Shown here: piece by piece, positions 42,873-52,000 of the stretch
Position numbering within the stretch: the first letter of the stretch is position 1
Layout of the letters: each line of letters opens with the position of its first letter
Origin: Pectinatus haikarae
Lineage (GTDB): Bacteria; Bacillota; Negativicutes; Selenomonadales; Selenomonadaceae
NCBI RefSeq assembly: GCF_015732185.1
Contig: NZ_WIQM01000016.1
Coordinates: forward strand, 465,001-529,000
Length of the DNA: 64,000 nucleotides
Reading direction: 5' to 3'
Position numbers and translations under genes: made by a program
Notes under the pieces: generated by a model
What the model was told of the DNA's origin: nothing
The model's input: the letters and a program-made list of their open reading frames with translations, nothing else
Databases searched by the model: none

Positions 42873-43916
42873 CTATTTTGCTGCCGCATAGCGACGCTGA
42901 TGTGACAACCATTCAGGTGCCCAACCGCGTTCTAAGTCATCTAATGTTTTTCCAGGAGCTACAATACTGTCAATTTTATCCAAGATATCAAAATTTAAAC
43001 GGATATTACTCCCCTTTAATATCTCATGAAGCTGCGCCGGTGTGCGCGGACCGATGATCGATGCCGTGACAGAAGGATGTTCCTGCGTAAAAGCCATCGC
43101 CATATGGGCAAGTGTCATACCGACCTGATCAGCTATCTCTTTCAATTGATTAATTACTTCAAATTTAACACGGTTTTCTTGACGCTCTGGATTAACTCTA
43201 TCTGCCAATGGGCTTCCCTTAATGCGAACAGCACGGGAATCTGCCGAAGCCTGTTGCCCCATAATATATTTGCCCGTCAATAACCCTCCCGACAAAGGAC
43301 TCCAGACAAGAACACCCAATCCGTATTTATCGGCAGCAGCTAAGACATCAAGTTCTACACTCCGATTAATTATTGAATACGGAGGCTGCTCACTCACAAA
43401 GCGTACCAGATTTCGTCGCTCACTGACCCACTGTGCCTCAACAATTTGCCATGCCTGAAAACTTGAGGTTCCGATGTAACGTATTTTCCCCTCCTTGACA
43501 AGATCTGTTAAAACTTCGAGTGTTTCTTCTATATCAGTATACGGATCAGGCACATGCAATTGATATAAATCTACATAATCAGTCTGCAGTCTTCGCAAAC
43601 TGCCCTCAACAGCACGTCTGATCCATATTTTAGAACTGCCCTTTTGATTCTGCCCATTTCCCATAGGCAATCCACCCTTGGTCCCCAATATGACCTCTGT
43701 GCGCTGTCCTTTTAAAGCTTTCCCCAGTATTTTTTCAGTTTCTCCGCCAGAATACACATCCGCTGTATCAATAAAATTGATGCCATTAGCAATAGCCTCA
43801 TTCACAATCCGAATGCATTCCTCTTCATTTTTATTTCCCCAATTTCCAAGTGCCCCAGTTCCCAGACAGAAACTGCTCACTTTTATTCCTGTACGTCCAA
43901 AAAACCGATATTCCAC
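42873..43916 (-). CDS. Aldo/keto reductase
   Basis: A TIM-barrel NADPH-dependent reductase of about 347 residues. It has YRFFGRTGIKVSSFCLGTG, NFIDTADVYSGGETEKILGKAL (catalytic Asp/Tyr), YVDLYQLHVPDPYTDIEETL (His) and YIGTSSFQAWQIVEAQ, then ASIIGPRTPAQLHEIL for cofactor binding. The frame runs to 43961, but AAGGAGG sits 8 bases before an in-frame GTG at 43916, giving the family N-terminus (V/M)EYRFFGRTG. That GTG is the preferred start. Substrate unknown. A nitroreductase gene is 56 bp upstream in the same direction. Confidence 0.93.
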   Translation of the reverse strand: MEYRFFGRTGIKVSSFCLGTGALGNWGNKNEEECIRIVNEAIANGINFIDTADVYSGGETEKILGKALKGQRTEVILGTKGGLPMGNGQNQKGSSKIWIRRAVEGSLRRLQTDYVDLYQLHVPDPYTDIEETLEVLTDLVKEGKIRYIGTSSFQAWQIVEAQWVSERRNLVRFVSEQPPYSIINRSVELDVLAAADKYGLGVLVWSPLSGGLLTGKYIMGQQASADSRAVRIKGSPLADRVNPERQENRVKFEVINQLKEIADQVGMTLAHMAMAFTQEHPSVTASIIGPRTPAQLHEILKGSNIRLNFDILDKIDSIVAPGKTLDDLERGWAPEWLSHQRRYAAAK

Positions 43917-43972
43917 CGATGGCACCTCCTTCATTTTATAAACATTATATACAAAAAACATTCTTGCTTATT

Positions 43973-44584
43973 TTAAAATTCCTCTATAATAAGCTCTTCT
44001 TTATTTAAACGCGGTCTGGCACTTGGTGCCTGATCCGGATGTCCAACGAGCAGCACGTTTACAACATGGTAACGATCATCGATGTCCAGTAATTCTTTTA
44101 AAACAGCACCGTCATATAACCCGATCCAGCATGTACCCAATCCTAAATCCACAGCACGCAAGTCCATATGCGTTATAGATATGGCTGCATTGAACATCAA
44201 GCTCGCCCTTAATACCAATTCTTCATCAAGCTTCTTCTTTTTCAAGAGTTCTTCCACCTCTTTAGCAGGCATACTGACACCCAAAAAAGCGCCTGCTTCT
44301 TGAAGTTCCCTATATCGTGCTCCCTGCGAATGCATTACCTCCTGATCAATGCAGCATATAATAATCACCGGTGCTGTGCTAAAAAAAGAAACTGGTGATG
44401 CCTTAGCCAATTTGGCACGAACCTCTGCATCCTTAACAACAATGTAACGCCAAGCCTGTAAATTGCTGGCAGATGGTGCCAGCCTGCCGGCTTCTAAAAT
44501 ACTTTCAACGGCATCTTGAGAAACAGGCTCCGATTTAAATTTGCGTATACTGTGTCTTTTCTTTATAACATCCATAAATTCCAT
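43973..44584 (-). CDS. Nitroreductase-family flavoprotein
   Basis: An FMN-dependent oxidoreductase of 203 residues. It begins MEFMDVIKKRHSIRKFKSEP (the RxSxRxF flavin-phosphate motif), then ILEAGRLAPSASNLQAWRYIVV, and DLGLGTCWIGLYDGAVLKELL near the C-terminus. Such enzymes reduce quinones, nitro groups or enones. AAAAGGGG precedes the ATG. It is probably co-transcribed with the aldo/keto reductase downstream. Confidence 0.93.
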   Translation of the reverse strand: MEFMDVIKKRHSIRKFKSEPVSQDAVESILEAGRLAPSASNLQAWRYIVVKDAEVRAKLAKASPVSFFSTAPVIIICCIDQEVMHSQGARYRELQEAGAFLGVSMPAKEVEELLKKKKLDEELVLRASLMFNAAISITHMDLRAVDLGLGTCWIGLYDGAVLKELLDIDDRYHVVNVLLVGHPDQAPSARPRLNKEELIIEEF

Positions 44585-44938
44585 AATAAAATCCCCTTTT
44601 TCTTTTCCGTCTGCCTATTATGCAAAAATGCAGATCAATCTACCTGTGCCATAGTGAACAGCATCAGATTCTCAAATTTCCTTGATAAATAAACTCTCAC
44701 TCCATGCTGAATTTTTTGATATCCTGCATCACCACCTCTCCGGCCTTTTACTAAACTTGTTGCTTAAATAGGTCACTTAGGCTTTCGACCATGCAATCAA
44801 ATCATTGCTATTTTCAATAAATGCCGTATAAAAGAACAGTTGATCACCTCCTTTGATACTCCTGTACATATCAGTTTATACTTTTAATTTTTAAATATTT
44901 TTGCAATGTATTCTCTTTTCTACACTGCTTTCCCATTT
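44585..44938 (-). other. Gene-free stretch with strong ribosome sites and coding-like remnants
   Basis: On the minus strand an extended Shine-Dalgarno AAAGGAGGTGATC (about 44845-44857) precedes no long frame. What follows reads LFFYTAFIENSNDLIAWSKA, a stop, then VTYLSNKFSKRPERW, a stop, then CRISKNSAWSESLFIKEI in one frame. This looks like a gene decayed by nonsense mutations. A second site GAGAGGTGGTG precedes a 9-codon frame. I cannot name the ancestor. No terminator or promoter stands out. Confidence 0.35.
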
Positions 44939-45580
44939 TTAAAAGCCTAAAGATTCTCCCAAAATAATCACATAAATCTCCGTCAACGGCGGTCTTCTGC
45001 TTAAAATTGTCGTAATATTGCAAGCTCGTGCAGGACTATTACAATCTATGCATTCACCAGTCGTCAAACATGGATTGTTCATTTCATACCTCTTGACATT
45101 TAAAGGAGCAGCATGCATCTTGATCCGTTCATCAGCTTCTTTAAAATCCCTGACTACTTTATTGATTCCTGCGACAATAATCACTTTTTTAGGGCCGAAT
45201 ATCATTGCTGCTACTCGATTTCCAAAAGCATCACGATTTACTATTTTTCCAGTCAGTGTAATAGCATTTGATCCGGTCAAGAACACATCGCAAGTAAGCT
45301 GTTTATAGCGTTGTTTATTTCTTTCTTCTGCGGTCAATCCTTCTTTATTATGATTAAATAATTCATGACCGCGTTCTTCCAAAAGTTTCCATAACTCCAA
45401 TTCCATTACTGTGCTAGATCCACCCATACCAACGGTTGCCTTCCGTGGGATAAGTCGTAAAATGTACTCGACTGCAGTTTGCCGATCAGTAAAATATTTA
45501 GCGCTAAAATTATTTCTATTTAAAGCCTCTGCTGCTCTCTGTCCAATAGTATTATTGTGCCAGTGTATCAAATCATTCAT
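44939..45580 (-). CDS. LUD-domain protein (lactate utilization LutC/YkgG-like, DUF162)
   Basis: A 213-residue LUD protein. It has ATVGMGGSSTVMELELWKLL, DVFLTGSNAITLTGKIVNRD (the hallmark SxAxxAxxG/TGxxxxxD stretch), GPKKVIIVAGINKVVRDF and a C-terminal CLTTGECIDCNSPARACN with four Cys. This single-gene anaerobe type is usually annotated as lactate utilization protein, but no LutA/LutB partner is present, so a lactate role is not supported here. GGAGG lies near the ATG. It is 33 bp downstream of the QueG-like gene. Confidence 0.88.
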   Translation of the reverse strand: MNDLIHWHNNTIGQRAAEALNRNNFSAKYFTDRQTAVEYILRLIPRKATVGMGGSSTVMELELWKLLEERGHELFNHNKEGLTAEERNKQRYKQLTCDVFLTGSNAITLTGKIVNRDAFGNRVAAMIFGPKKVIIVAGINKVVRDFKEADERIKMHAAPLNVKRYEMNNPCLTTGECIDCNSPARACNITTILSRRPPLTEIYVIILGESLGF

Positions 45581-45613
45581 TTTCTCACTCCTCCTCTCAG
45601 CGGTTTTATATCA

Positions 45614-46744
45614 TTACGCTTCAAACAGAGTTGTTTTAATTTCTTTTTTTACAGAATCAGCTGTTTCCTGAGCATATTTATTTTCTAAAACTTGTTTGGC
45701 CAAACGTCCGCCGATCTTACCTATAGCCCAAGCTGCATATTCTCGTACTAATGCTTCAGGATCATTCATTGCAATTTCCAAATCAGAAAGGTAATCCCGA
45801 TTCCCCAGATTACCGATAGCTATAGCCGCATTTCTCTGAAAATACTTTTTTTCTTTTATGTAACTATACATCAGCGGTCTCATTTTTATCATATATTCAT
45901 CTGTCATGTTAAGCATTTTAGCCAAACTAAAATCTTGAGATTTTTTAATCAAAAATTCATCTTCCAACAGTTTAGCTTTTAGCCTCGCCTGATTGCGCGG
46001 ACATACTTCCTGACATACATCACATCCATAAACATTTGTTCCCATTTTATCCCTAATGTCAGCAGGAATATGACTTGTAATAAACTCTGAGTTGCCATCC
46101 TGTGCAAACAGCGTATTAAATGCTATACAGCGGCGGGGATTCAGTTTATTTGGTTCATAAATTGCCTGAGTTGGACAAGCTTTCATGCAAGCGGTACATC
46201 CCTTTGGGCACCCTATTTCCATGGTCGGTTCATCATATTCCAGTTCCTCATCAATAACAATAGAACTAAGAACTATAAAGGAACCTATTCCTTCAACGTA
46301 GGCAAAGTTATTTCTGCCAAAGGTTGTAATGCCGGCCCTAGCTGCTGCCCATCGTTCAGGAATAAATATGCCATGTCCAATTTGACAGCCGCGCTGTTTT
46401 AAAAAATTAACCATAAGCTGATACCGCATCCCATTTATCCGATCTGGAGGAACGTTATAGCATCTTGCCTGATAAATCCTCCCGATTTTACCAATAAGCG
46501 ATCTTGGGAATGATTTTTGTGAATAATCCCAAGCCATAGAAATAATAGATTTTGCAGAAGGTCTCAGCTGCTTTACTTCGGAACCATTTAATGGATTCCC
46601 CGGATTTTTAACAAAAAAATCATACATCACGCCTCTGCTTTTCACTTCTTCTATATGTCTGGAAAAACTTTCAGCAGTTGTTATGCCGACCCTGCTATAC
46701 CCCAAATCAAGAGCAAATTCCTTGATCTCCTCAGTCAATGACAC
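45614..46744 (-). CDS. queG: Epoxyqueuosine reductase-like iron-sulfur protein (QueG family)
   Basis: A 376-residue protein of the QueG family, which reduces epoxyqueuosine in tRNA using cobalamin and two 4Fe-4S clusters. It shows WDYSQKSFPRSL-type cobalamin-domain sequence, GIFIPERWAAARAGITTFGR, and the cluster ligands CPKGCTACMKACPTQ and CDVCQEVCPRN. A C-terminal HEAT-like repeat contains DLEIAMNDPEALVREYAAWA. Start is GTG after GGAGAAGATG. It could be a paralogue (some carry HEAT repeats) rather than the tRNA enzyme; no other queuosine genes are nearby. Confidence 0.8.
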   Translation of the reverse strand: MSLTEEIKEFALDLGYSRVGITTAESFSRHIEEVKSRGVMYDFFVKNPGNPLNGSEVKQLRPSAKSIISMAWDYSQKSFPRSLIGKIGRIYQARCYNVPPDRINGMRYQLMVNFLKQRGCQIGHGIFIPERWAAARAGITTFGRNNFAYVEGIGSFIVLSSIVIDEELEYDEPTMEIGCPKGCTACMKACPTQAIYEPNKLNPRRCIAFNTLFAQDGNSEFITSHIPADIRDKMGTNVYGCDVCQEVCPRNQARLKAKLLEDEFLIKKSQDFSLAKMLNMTDEYMIKMRPLMYSYIKEKKYFQRNAAIAIGNLGNRDYLSDLEIAMNDPEALVREYAAWAIGKIGGRLAKQVLENKYAQETADSVKKEIKTTLFEA

Positions 46745-46897
46745 TTTTCATCTTCTCCTTTATTTATTACAATAAAATTCCTTATTCTAAACAGTATTTT
46801 TCCCTCATAATTAAAAAATATTAGTTATTAGTGTATATACACTTTTTTTGTAAGCAAAACCGCAAGACAAGATAAGCCGACTAACAGTATCCGATTT

Positions 46898-47899
46898 CTA
46901 TATCATTTTTATGATGACTTTACCCTTTGCACGCCCATTTTCGACATAGGCTAAAGCTTCTTTTGTTGATTCAAAAGGAAATACCTTATCCACAACCGGA
47001 TGGATAATTCCTAAATTGATAAGAGAGCTGATCTCGCGTAATTGATCTCCGCTTGGTCGCATGAAAAAAAATGAATAGTCGACTTGATGTTTTTTTGCTT
47101 TTCGCCTGACTTGATAACTCAAAAAACGCAGTCCCAATTTCAGGCCCCAAGACAATTTCATATTCTCCGCAAAATGCTGATCAGGCGGGCCGGCTACTGA
47201 AATGAGTTTTCCCCCAGGTTTAAGCACCTGCAGAGATTTTTCCAGTATTTCCCCGCCCAGAGTATCAAATACCACATCATAATCATGCAGAACCGTTCTA
47301 AAATCCTCATTTTTATAATCAATAACCATATCTGCACCAAGGCGCTTCACCCAAGCTATATTCGCGGTACTTGTTGTAGTTGCTACAATAGCTCCCATAT
47401 GCTTCGCCAGCTGAATTGCGAATGACCCTACCCCGCCGGACCCTGCGTGAATAAGAATTTTTTGCTTCTTCTGTATATTGGCGTTCTCATTCAGTACCTG
47501 CCATGCAGTCAGCCCCACAAGCGGTAAAGACGCTGCTTCCTCCATGGTAACTTTCTCAGGTTTTTTCGCGACAGCACTTTCTCTTATGGAAATAAACTCC
47601 GCAAAAGCGCCTATCCGTTCTTTATCAGTACGTGCATAGACCTCATCCCCCGGTTTAAATTGCCTCACCTTAGCACCAATCTTCACAACGACTCCCGCTA
47701 AATCATTTCCCAATATGAGTGGCAGCTGATAAGGCAAAATGAGTTTCAGCTTCCCGCTCCTGATTCTTAGGTCCAAAGGATTTACACTGGCAGCATGAAT
47801 TTTTACCAACAGATCGTCATCTTGCAGTTCCGGTTCCGGCATTTCACCGAGCCGAACCATTGCCTTAGTCCCATAACGATCAATAATAAATGCTTTCAT
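46898..47899 (-). CDS. NADP-dependent quinone oxidoreductase-type MDR enzyme
   Basis: A zinc-free medium-chain reductase of 333 residues. It has MPEPELQDDDLLVKIHAASVN, GNDLAGVVVKIGAKVRQFKPGDEVYAR (in pieces), KILIHAGSGGVGSFAIQLAK (the AxxGGVG NADPH motif) and GADMVIDYKNEDF. Related enzymes reduce quinones or enones and are often induced under electrophile stress. AAGGGG precedes the ATG. The gene lies 114 bp after a TetR gene in the same direction, with a perfect palindrome between, so TetR control is likely. Confidence 0.92.
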   Translation of the reverse strand: MKAFIIDRYGTKAMVRLGEMPEPELQDDDLLVKIHAASVNPLDLRIRSGKLKLILPYQLPLILGNDLAGVVVKIGAKVRQFKPGDEVYARTDKERIGAFAEFISIRESAVAKKPEKVTMEEAASLPLVGLTAWQVLNENANIQKKQKILIHAGSGGVGSFAIQLAKHMGAIVATTTSTANIAWVKRLGADMVIDYKNEDFRTVLHDYDVVFDTLGGEILEKSLQVLKPGGKLISVAGPPDQHFAENMKLSWGLKLGLRFLSYQVRRKAKKHQVDYSFFFMRPSGDQLREISSLINLGIIHPVVDKVFPFESTKEALAYVENGRAKGKVIIKMI

Positions 47900-47982
47900 C
47901 TTGCATTACACCCCTTCCACAAAATTGAGACATTAAACCGTATCATGCCAATCCGAATTTTCATGCCTGACTCATTTATTTT

Positions 47983-48000
47983 TTAGAACGATCGTTCTAA
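47983..48000. promoter_or_regulatory. TetR operator palindrome
   Basis: TTAGAACGATCGTTCTAA is an exact 18-bp palindrome between the TetR stop (48014) and the reductase start (47899). A related AGAACGATC core recurs at about 48626-48634, upstream of the TetR gene itself. The TetR protein probably represses both units. Confidence 0.8.
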
Positions 48001-48013
48001 TTTATGTAAAAAT

Positions 48014-48589
48014 TTACTTACTCAATATTGCGAGAGAAAAATCTACTATGCGGTGTAATTTTTCTTGACTGACAGAGGTTTTCGCAAGTACCCTGATGCC
48101 GATCAAGGTATTATGCAAACTTTCTGCCAGGATTTCTGAATCATATTTGCAAGAAAACTCACCTGTTGCTTGTCCCTTGCGGATAAGTGCCCTAAGAAGA
48201 TACTCTGTCTGCATGAATGCTTTTTTCGTTTTTTCTTCCACTTCTTTATCCCGGGAAGCCAGCTCGGTTGCCGAATTTACAAACAGGCACCCCAGTCTAT
48301 CATTATTTCCTGCAATCGCAAAATCAAAGATACATTCTATAGCTTTTTTTGCCGTCCCTGTTCCTGCAATTTTTGCCGTCAATCTATTTTTTATAACTTC
48401 ACCGTAAAAATCTACTGCCCTTAAAAATAAAGTATGTTTATCACCAAAGGTATCATACAGGCTTCTGCGATGAATCCCCATATGCCTTACCAAATCATTT
48501 AACGAAGTTTTTTCGTAGCCCTGTTCCCAAAATAGTTCCATGGCCTTTTTGAGAACTGCACTTTCTTCAAATTCTTTACTGCGTCCCAT
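48014..48589 (-). CDS. TetR-family repressor
   Basis: A 191-residue regulator. The N-terminal HTH has MGRSKEFEESAVLKKAMELF and YEKTSLNDLVRHMGIHRRSLYDTFGDK (in pieces), and a helical ligand domain follows. It is close to the YxaF/AcuR-like group in which small-molecule electrophiles relieve repression. Start at 48589 follows GGAGGG; the frame to 48616 is not needed. Operator-like sequences lie on both sides of the gene, consistent with autoregulation and control of the oxidoreductase downstream. Confidence 0.92.
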   Translation of the reverse strand: MGRSKEFEESAVLKKAMELFWEQGYEKTSLNDLVRHMGIHRRSLYDTFGDKHTLFLRAVDFYGEVIKNRLTAKIAGTGTAKKAIECIFDFAIAGNNDRLGCLFVNSATELASRDKEVEEKTKKAFMQTEYLLRALIRKGQATGEFSCKYDSEILAESLHNTLIGIRVLAKTSVSQEKLHRIVDFSLAILSK

Positions 48590-48674
48590 AAATCCCTCCA
48601 AGATGATATTAATCATAACATTTTAAGAACGATCAGTAAAGAATTTTTAAATAAAATTTTTTATCAAAGTATTT

Positions 48675-49265
48675 TTATAATACCAAATTTACAGCACTGT
48701 ATAAAAGCGAAAGCCCCATGATAATATTTGCGGAGCGCCAATATTTTTTTAAGAGGCTTCCCAATCCCACTCCCGCAACAGCCCATATATGTGTTGAGCC
48801 ATTACCTATGAATGAAAGCAGGAATATAAAACCGACTATAATAATCGGCGAATCATAATATGGCAAAACAAAACCTGTAAAAGCTGTAAGTCCCCAAATA
48901 ATAATTTTTACATTCACGAATTGAAGGAGAAAGCCTCTGTTAAACGAACTTTTTTCTGTTTCTGTATTATTTTCTTTCAATGGCCTGCCTGTCGCAACGT
49001 GATATGCCAGCCACGTGATATAAACAGCACCGGCATATTTCATATAGTCGGTTATCTCCGGCAAAATAACTGCCAATACTGTACTAAAAACACCACAAAT
49101 GATCATTATGCAAAAAAAGCCAAGATATATTCCAGACAACAGCCTTCTTTGCATCTTAATTCCGGACTTTCCGGCAGCATTAAGTGCCAGAATATTATTA
49201 GGACCCGGTGAAATTGCCGAAATAATCGTATACGAAAAAAAAGACAGCCAAACACTATAAGTCAT
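48675..49265 (-). CDS. LysE/RhtB-family amino-acid exporter
   Basis: A 196-residue inner-membrane exporter with about six helices. AISPGPNNILALNAAGKSG is the LysE signature near the N-terminus, and GFLLQFVNVKIIIWGLTAF the internal NPK-type position (here VNVK). IGNGSTHIWAVAGVGLGSL follows. GGGAGGA precedes the ATG. It is divergent from a LysR gene, the usual arrangement in which the regulator senses the exported amino acid. The substrate is unknown. Confidence 0.92.
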   Translation of the reverse strand: MTYSVWLSFFSYTIISAISPGPNNILALNAAGKSGIKMQRRLLSGIYLGFFCIMIICGVFSTVLAVILPEITDYMKYAGAVYITWLAYHVATGRPLKENNTETEKSSFNRGFLLQFVNVKIIIWGLTAFTGFVLPYYDSPIIIVGFIFLLSFIGNGSTHIWAVAGVGLGSLLKKYWRSANIIMGLSLLYSAVNLVL

Positions 49266-49340
49266 TTACAGTTCCTCCCTTGGTATTTAAAGTACCAACT
49301 CATAATGATACTTAATTTACTGCCAAAACAATTTTTATGT

Positions 49341-49390
49341 CTAATACCAATAAGGTGCAATCTTATGGGATTGCACCTTATTGGTATTAG
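49341..49390. repeat. 22-bp perfect inverted repeat in a divergent control region
   Basis: CTAATACCAATAAGGTGCAA plus TC, and its exact reverse complement, with a 6-nt loop (49363-49368). It lies between the divergent lysE and lysR starts, where a terminator would not be expected. It may be an operator or a leader structure on either transcript. Confidence 0.75.
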
Positions 49391-49479
49391 AGCTATACTA
49401 TCACACAAAAACATATTGGTAAAATTGAAATATTTGAATAGTCAATTCGATATATTTGAATTATCAGGAGGACATGCTA

Positions 49480-50382
49480 TTGGATTTAAGAAATTTGATT
49501 ACAGTAAAAACTATTTTAGAAATGGGCACTTTTCAAAATGCTGCAAAGAGGCTGAACTATACACAATCCACTGTAACATTTCAAGTACAACAGCTGGAAC
49601 AGGAATTAAGCATCAAGCTGTTTGAAAAGATTGGCCGGAAAATGATTCTGACACAGGCTGGTAAAGATATTCTGCCATATATTGATACCATTATCCAATC
49701 AACCGAGCAAATCAGCAATTATGGAAAAGGAACACTTGACTTAACAGGCAGTTTGCGAATAGCACTTCCTGAAACTCTCCTGGTGTACAAAATGCAGCCT
49801 GTACTGAAAGCATTTCGGAAACAAGCGCCTAATGTGCGCATTCATCTGCAAACACTTAATTGTTATACTATCAGAGATAAAATAATGAACAATGGTGCAG
49901 ATATAGGCATCCACTATGATGTTGGGGGATATACGCCCGCCATCAGGACAGAATTTCTCGCAAATTTTTCTTTGTCACTTATCGCATCTCCTGCTATTGC
50001 AGCTGATCAAACAGATTTTTTGACTGAAAATCAGCGAAAAACAACTGTACTTATCAGTAACGACAGCAATAGTATCTTTCAAAAATTATTTGATCACTAT
50101 TTAGAAGAAAAAAATATTAGTATAGAGCAGCCCATAGAATTATGGAGCATCGAGGCAATTAAAAAATGCGTAATAAGTGATATGGGGATCGCCTTTCTTC
50201 CCACATTTACCGTAGAAAATGAGCTGAACAAACGGGCTTTGCAGGCATTGGCTACCGATCTCAATGATCAGAGAATAACCGCAGTCTGCGCTTATCACAA
50301 AAACAAGTGGCTGAGCCCTGCTATGGAATTATTTATTTGCCTGCTGAAAAAATATTTGCTTCTCAAAGAACCATCAGTATGA
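49480..50382 (+). CDS. LysR-family regulator of the divergent exporter
   Basis: A 300-residue LysR-type regulator. The winged HTH reads ILEMGTFQNAAKRLNYTQST and VTFQVQQLEQELSIKLFEKIG, and the periplasmic-binding-like effector domain contains LRIALPETLLVYKMQPVL. Frame analysis shows that the ATG just upstream is too close to AGGAGG; the TTG at 49480, 8 bases after AGGAGG, gives the usual MDLRNLITVK N-terminus. It probably activates lysE on amino-acid excess. Confidence 0.9.
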   Translation: MDLRNLITVKTILEMGTFQNAAKRLNYTQSTVTFQVQQLEQELSIKLFEKIGRKMILTQAGKDILPYIDTIIQSTEQISNYGKGTLDLTGSLRIALPETLLVYKMQPVLKAFRKQAPNVRIHLQTLNCYTIRDKIMNNGADIGIHYDVGGYTPAIRTEFLANFSLSLIASPAIAADQTDFLTENQRKTTVLISNDSNSIFQKLFDHYLEEKNISIEQPIELWSIEAIKKCVISDMGIAFLPTFTVENELNKRALQALATDLNDQRITAVCAYHKNKWLSPAMELFICLLKKYLLLKEPSV

Positions 50383-50402
50383 ATTATAATAATGTAAATC
50401 TT

Positions 50403-51779
50403 TTATTCTTTTACTTTTACATTCCATACTAAGAGAGCCAATAAACATGAAAGCACCGCAGCACTCACCCAGAATAGGGAAGCTTCCTGACAGTTATAGA
50501 CAGCCTGTCCATCTATAACTGTCTTACCGGCATTTATAAAGCCGCTAACCTTTTCCTGCAGTGATGCTCCTATATAGCTGAATAAGCCTATCATTCCCAT
50601 GGCAGCCCCTGTCGCACGTTTAGGACAGATTCCACAGCCATAAGCCCGCCCAGATAACATACGAGCGATCCCATGGTAAAGCCGTATACGCACATGCTCA
50701 CCCAATTTATCCAATCGTATTCTTTAGGTCCCCATACAAAAGCCGCAACGGATAATGCACAGAATATACCAAATATAAGGCACGGAACATTTCTTTTATG
50801 GTTGAAAAATTTATCAGAAATAAAACCACAAAGGCACGTGCCGAAAATACCGGCGAATTGCATGGTGGTGAGAAGTGAACTTGCACCTATCATACTGTAG
50901 CCCTTCTCAGCAGTCAGAAAAACTACTCCCCAGCTTTCAATCGCATATCGTGTGACATAACATGCTGCGCTGGACAATCCAAGTATCCATACTGCCGGAC
51001 GTTTTATTACTTCCCATTGGAGAGAGCCCACGCTTTTTTCTTTAGTTTCTACTGTCGTATCTTTTTCCCCATTTATCTCATAAGGAGTGGGAAGACCGCA
51101 TGCTCTCGGCCTGTCTGCCATAAATTTGAACATAAGGAGGGAAGCTACGATACATAATGCGCCCGGCAGCCAAAACCCTGCGCACCAGCCATACTGCATA
51201 ACGACAACGGAAGTTACAAGATACGTAAGTCCCGCGCCAATATTATGGCTTGCAAACCAAATGCCATAATAAGTACCGCGTTTTTCGCCGGAGCCCCATT
51301 GATTAAGTGAGATTATGCTTGGACCTGCTCCATATGACTGAAACCCAACCTATGATGCCCCAAAACAGCACCATCAAAATATACGGCAGCCCTATTCCCA
51401 TGATCATTGAAAGTGCTGCTACCATAAACAGTCCAAACGGCATAAAATGTTTTATATTGCATCTATCGCCGATAAAGCTATTGATGAATTTACCTATCGC
51501 ATAGGTGAAAAAGAAAACCATCCCCATAGTTCCTATCTGGTTAGCGTCAAGTACATTGCCGTCCAGCAGGGGTTTCTTTACTACAGAAAAATTCAATCGA
51601 CATACGTAGAAAAAAGCATATCCCAAAGTTATGGATATAAAAACAGAACGCTGCTGTGAATTGAACAAAGCCTTTGCTTTTTCCATATTATTGGTAATTG
51701 GTGCTCTGTCGGGCCCTGCCTTAAAAAAATTTAATATTGCTGAAAACCAAATATCCACCTCATATTCTATTGCTGTCAT
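50403..51779 (-). pseudogene. OPA-family organophosphate antiporter, two frameshifts (GlpT/UhpT/PgtP type)
   Basis: Three frames together make one antiporter of about 455 residues. The first has NFFKAGPDRAP and YAFFYVCRLNFSVVKKPLL, the OPA start. The second carries MADRPRACGLPTPYEING and the middle helices, and the third begins in PKRATGAAMGMIGLFSYIG. The first shift is an extra G in the GGG at 51344-51346; removing it restores GWFQSYGAGPS. The second is a lost base near 50629-50633, whose restoration gives AVEICPKRATGAA. The gene is divergent from an intact sensor trio of the Pgt/Uhp kind, so the transporter is presumably its former target. Sequencing error is the alternative. Confidence 0.85.
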
Positions 51780-52000
51780 AACGGAGACGTCATCCTCTTT
51801 CTATGATTATTTCATATACCTCATTTTTTTATATCAGATATTTTCTGAAATAATGTAAGAATTTTTAGAAGTACCAATAAAATCCTCTTTATTGAAAAAG
51901 TCCTTAATGGACTCATCCTCTGAGGCTGTGCTATAATGTTTGCAGATTGCGGCTTTGTATAAGCCGTACACAGGCATCATCATTTGCAAAGGTTGATATT

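Noticed and set aside
44838-44860. Plus-strand GATCACCTCCTTT looks like the 3' end of 16S rRNA
   Set aside because: No further 16S sequence precedes it; on the minus strand it is simply a maximal Shine-Dalgarno.
50403-51779. Three separate short membrane-protein genes
   Set aside because: The pieces join into one OPA antiporter when two single-base shifts are corrected; the ends match family motifs exactly at the breaks.
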